64,000 nt of DNA. Origin: Channa striata. Taxonomy: Eukaryota; Chordata; Actinopteri; Anabantiformes; Channidae. Shown here piece after piece: positions 63,176 to 64,000 of the stretch (position 1 is its first letter; each line of letters starts with the position of its first letter). Made by a program: the position numbers and the translations under genes. The stretch is from the NCBI GenBank assembly GCA_033026295.1, contig CM065179.1:372001-436000 (forward strand), read 5' to 3'. The notes below the pieces were generated by a model. That model was given only the letters and a program-made list of their open reading frames with translations, was not told where the DNA came from and searched no databases.

Positions 63176-64000
63176 TCCACATTCAGTGACAAGGATAAAA
63201 TGCAGAGGACATTAGTGCTGTCACTGAAGGCCTTGTCCTAACTGCCCCGTTAGTAGGTTACTACTCAACCAAATTTTGGCTTCAGGGAAAGACTCCGACT
63301 TTTGGCAGGAGACAAGTAAACCACCATGTCCAATTGTCTACCTCTGGAGTTTGCTGGTTTCTGAATTAGTGTGATGTCGGATGGGATCATGGGAGAAGTG
63401 ATGTTCGACATATAGAAGTTGTCAGACATCTAATCAAATTTAGATTTGGCTTCCTTCTCTCGCTGCGACACCGCTGCAGCAGCTGGAGCGTAGAAAGCAA
63501 AATGTTTTCATTGAACCTGAGGAGGCCCACCGCTGCGCGTCTAAAACCAGAGCTGAGGAAATCGGCAGCGTGTGTGCAATCATTATCACCACAGCTGTAC
63601 AACACCCTGTTTTTACGCACCTTGGCTGATGGTAGGATTGTCTGCCTCTATTATTCCGCTTTAAACATGTGCGATGAGGCTGTATTTGATTTCAGGTGCT
63701 CTGCCAAGGCAGCTACACACACCTGTACTGAAGTGATTTGGTGTGAAAGGCAGCACACCTGTTTTTAGTTTTTTACCTTCCACACGGCAATTTAAAGTCA
63801 GAAGTGAGAAAGCAATCTCCCCACCCAGGCGCCACCAAAGTTTCCTCTGCTGGTTGTAGAGCCTCACATCACTCTTAAAGGTCAGGATTATCTGCTACCT
63901 TCAGTTTCTAGTGAACTGCTTTGATTGTCGCTGACGTCATAGGAGTCAACTCTGCTCTAGTGAGACGAGGGAAACACATCATGCTTATATAACCTGTTCA
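63176..64000. other. Intergenic sequence at the right edge
   Basis: No gene recognised. The ORFs here are short and without domain signatures. In tetrapods the next gene is EXOC2, but no exon of it is seen. Confidence 0.6.

Noticed and set aside
59900..64000. Possible EXOC2 exons, expected next by synteny
   Set aside because: No exon-like ORF with splice sites resembling an exocyst protein was found.

Overview
This window is vertebrate genomic DNA, almost certainly from a ray-finned (teleost) fish and probably a percomorph. The evidence is split genes with GT-AG introns, AATAAA polyadenylation signals, many (CA)n/(TG)n microsatellites, and several dispersed repeats of types I recognise as widespread in percomorph genomes. 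It is not a microbial or viral locus, and most open reading frames outside the genes below are chance ORFs.

The window carries the conserved vertebrate block gmds - foxc1 - foxf2 - foxq1 (human 6p25.3). Bases 1-37,248 hold the 3' end of gmds (GDP-mannose 4,6-dehydratase, + strand): four last coding exons at 903-1021, 2615-2711, 35851-35919 and 36807-36869, giving the C-terminal ~115 residues. One intron of about 33 kb (2712-35850) separates two of these exons; it is full of microsatellites, repeat relics and stretches that look like conserved non-coding DNA. The three forkhead genes follow on the - strand: single-exon foxc1 (40820-42235, 471 aa), two-exon foxf2 (exon 1 53378-54353, exon 2 51923-52095, 382 aa) and single-exon foxq1 (58843-59712, 289 aa). 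gmds and foxc1 converge tail to tail, about 4 kb apart. Nothing coding is recognisable from 59,900 to 64,000; exoc2, the next gene in tetrapods, is not seen.

The gene content is a known system: forkhead transcription factors of mesoderm, neural crest, vascular, eye and craniofacial development beside a housekeeping gene for GDP-fucose synthesis whose introns may hold regulatory DNA for the fox genes. The a/b teleost paralogue identity of the fox genes is not decided here.

I found no undescribed protein system. The most interesting structural signal is in the 9 kb between foxc1 and foxf2: five CTCF-like motifs, three on the - strand (43.9, 45.2, 46.2 kb) followed by two on the + strand (48.3, 49.4 kb). 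This back-to-back order is the arrangement typical of a topological domain boundary, and it would split the gmds-foxc1 side from the foxf2-foxq1 side. Other points are two eh1-like repressor motifs in Foxq1, a short C-terminal deletion in Foxc1, and a foldback repeat pair in the large gmds intron with a third copy beyond foxq1.
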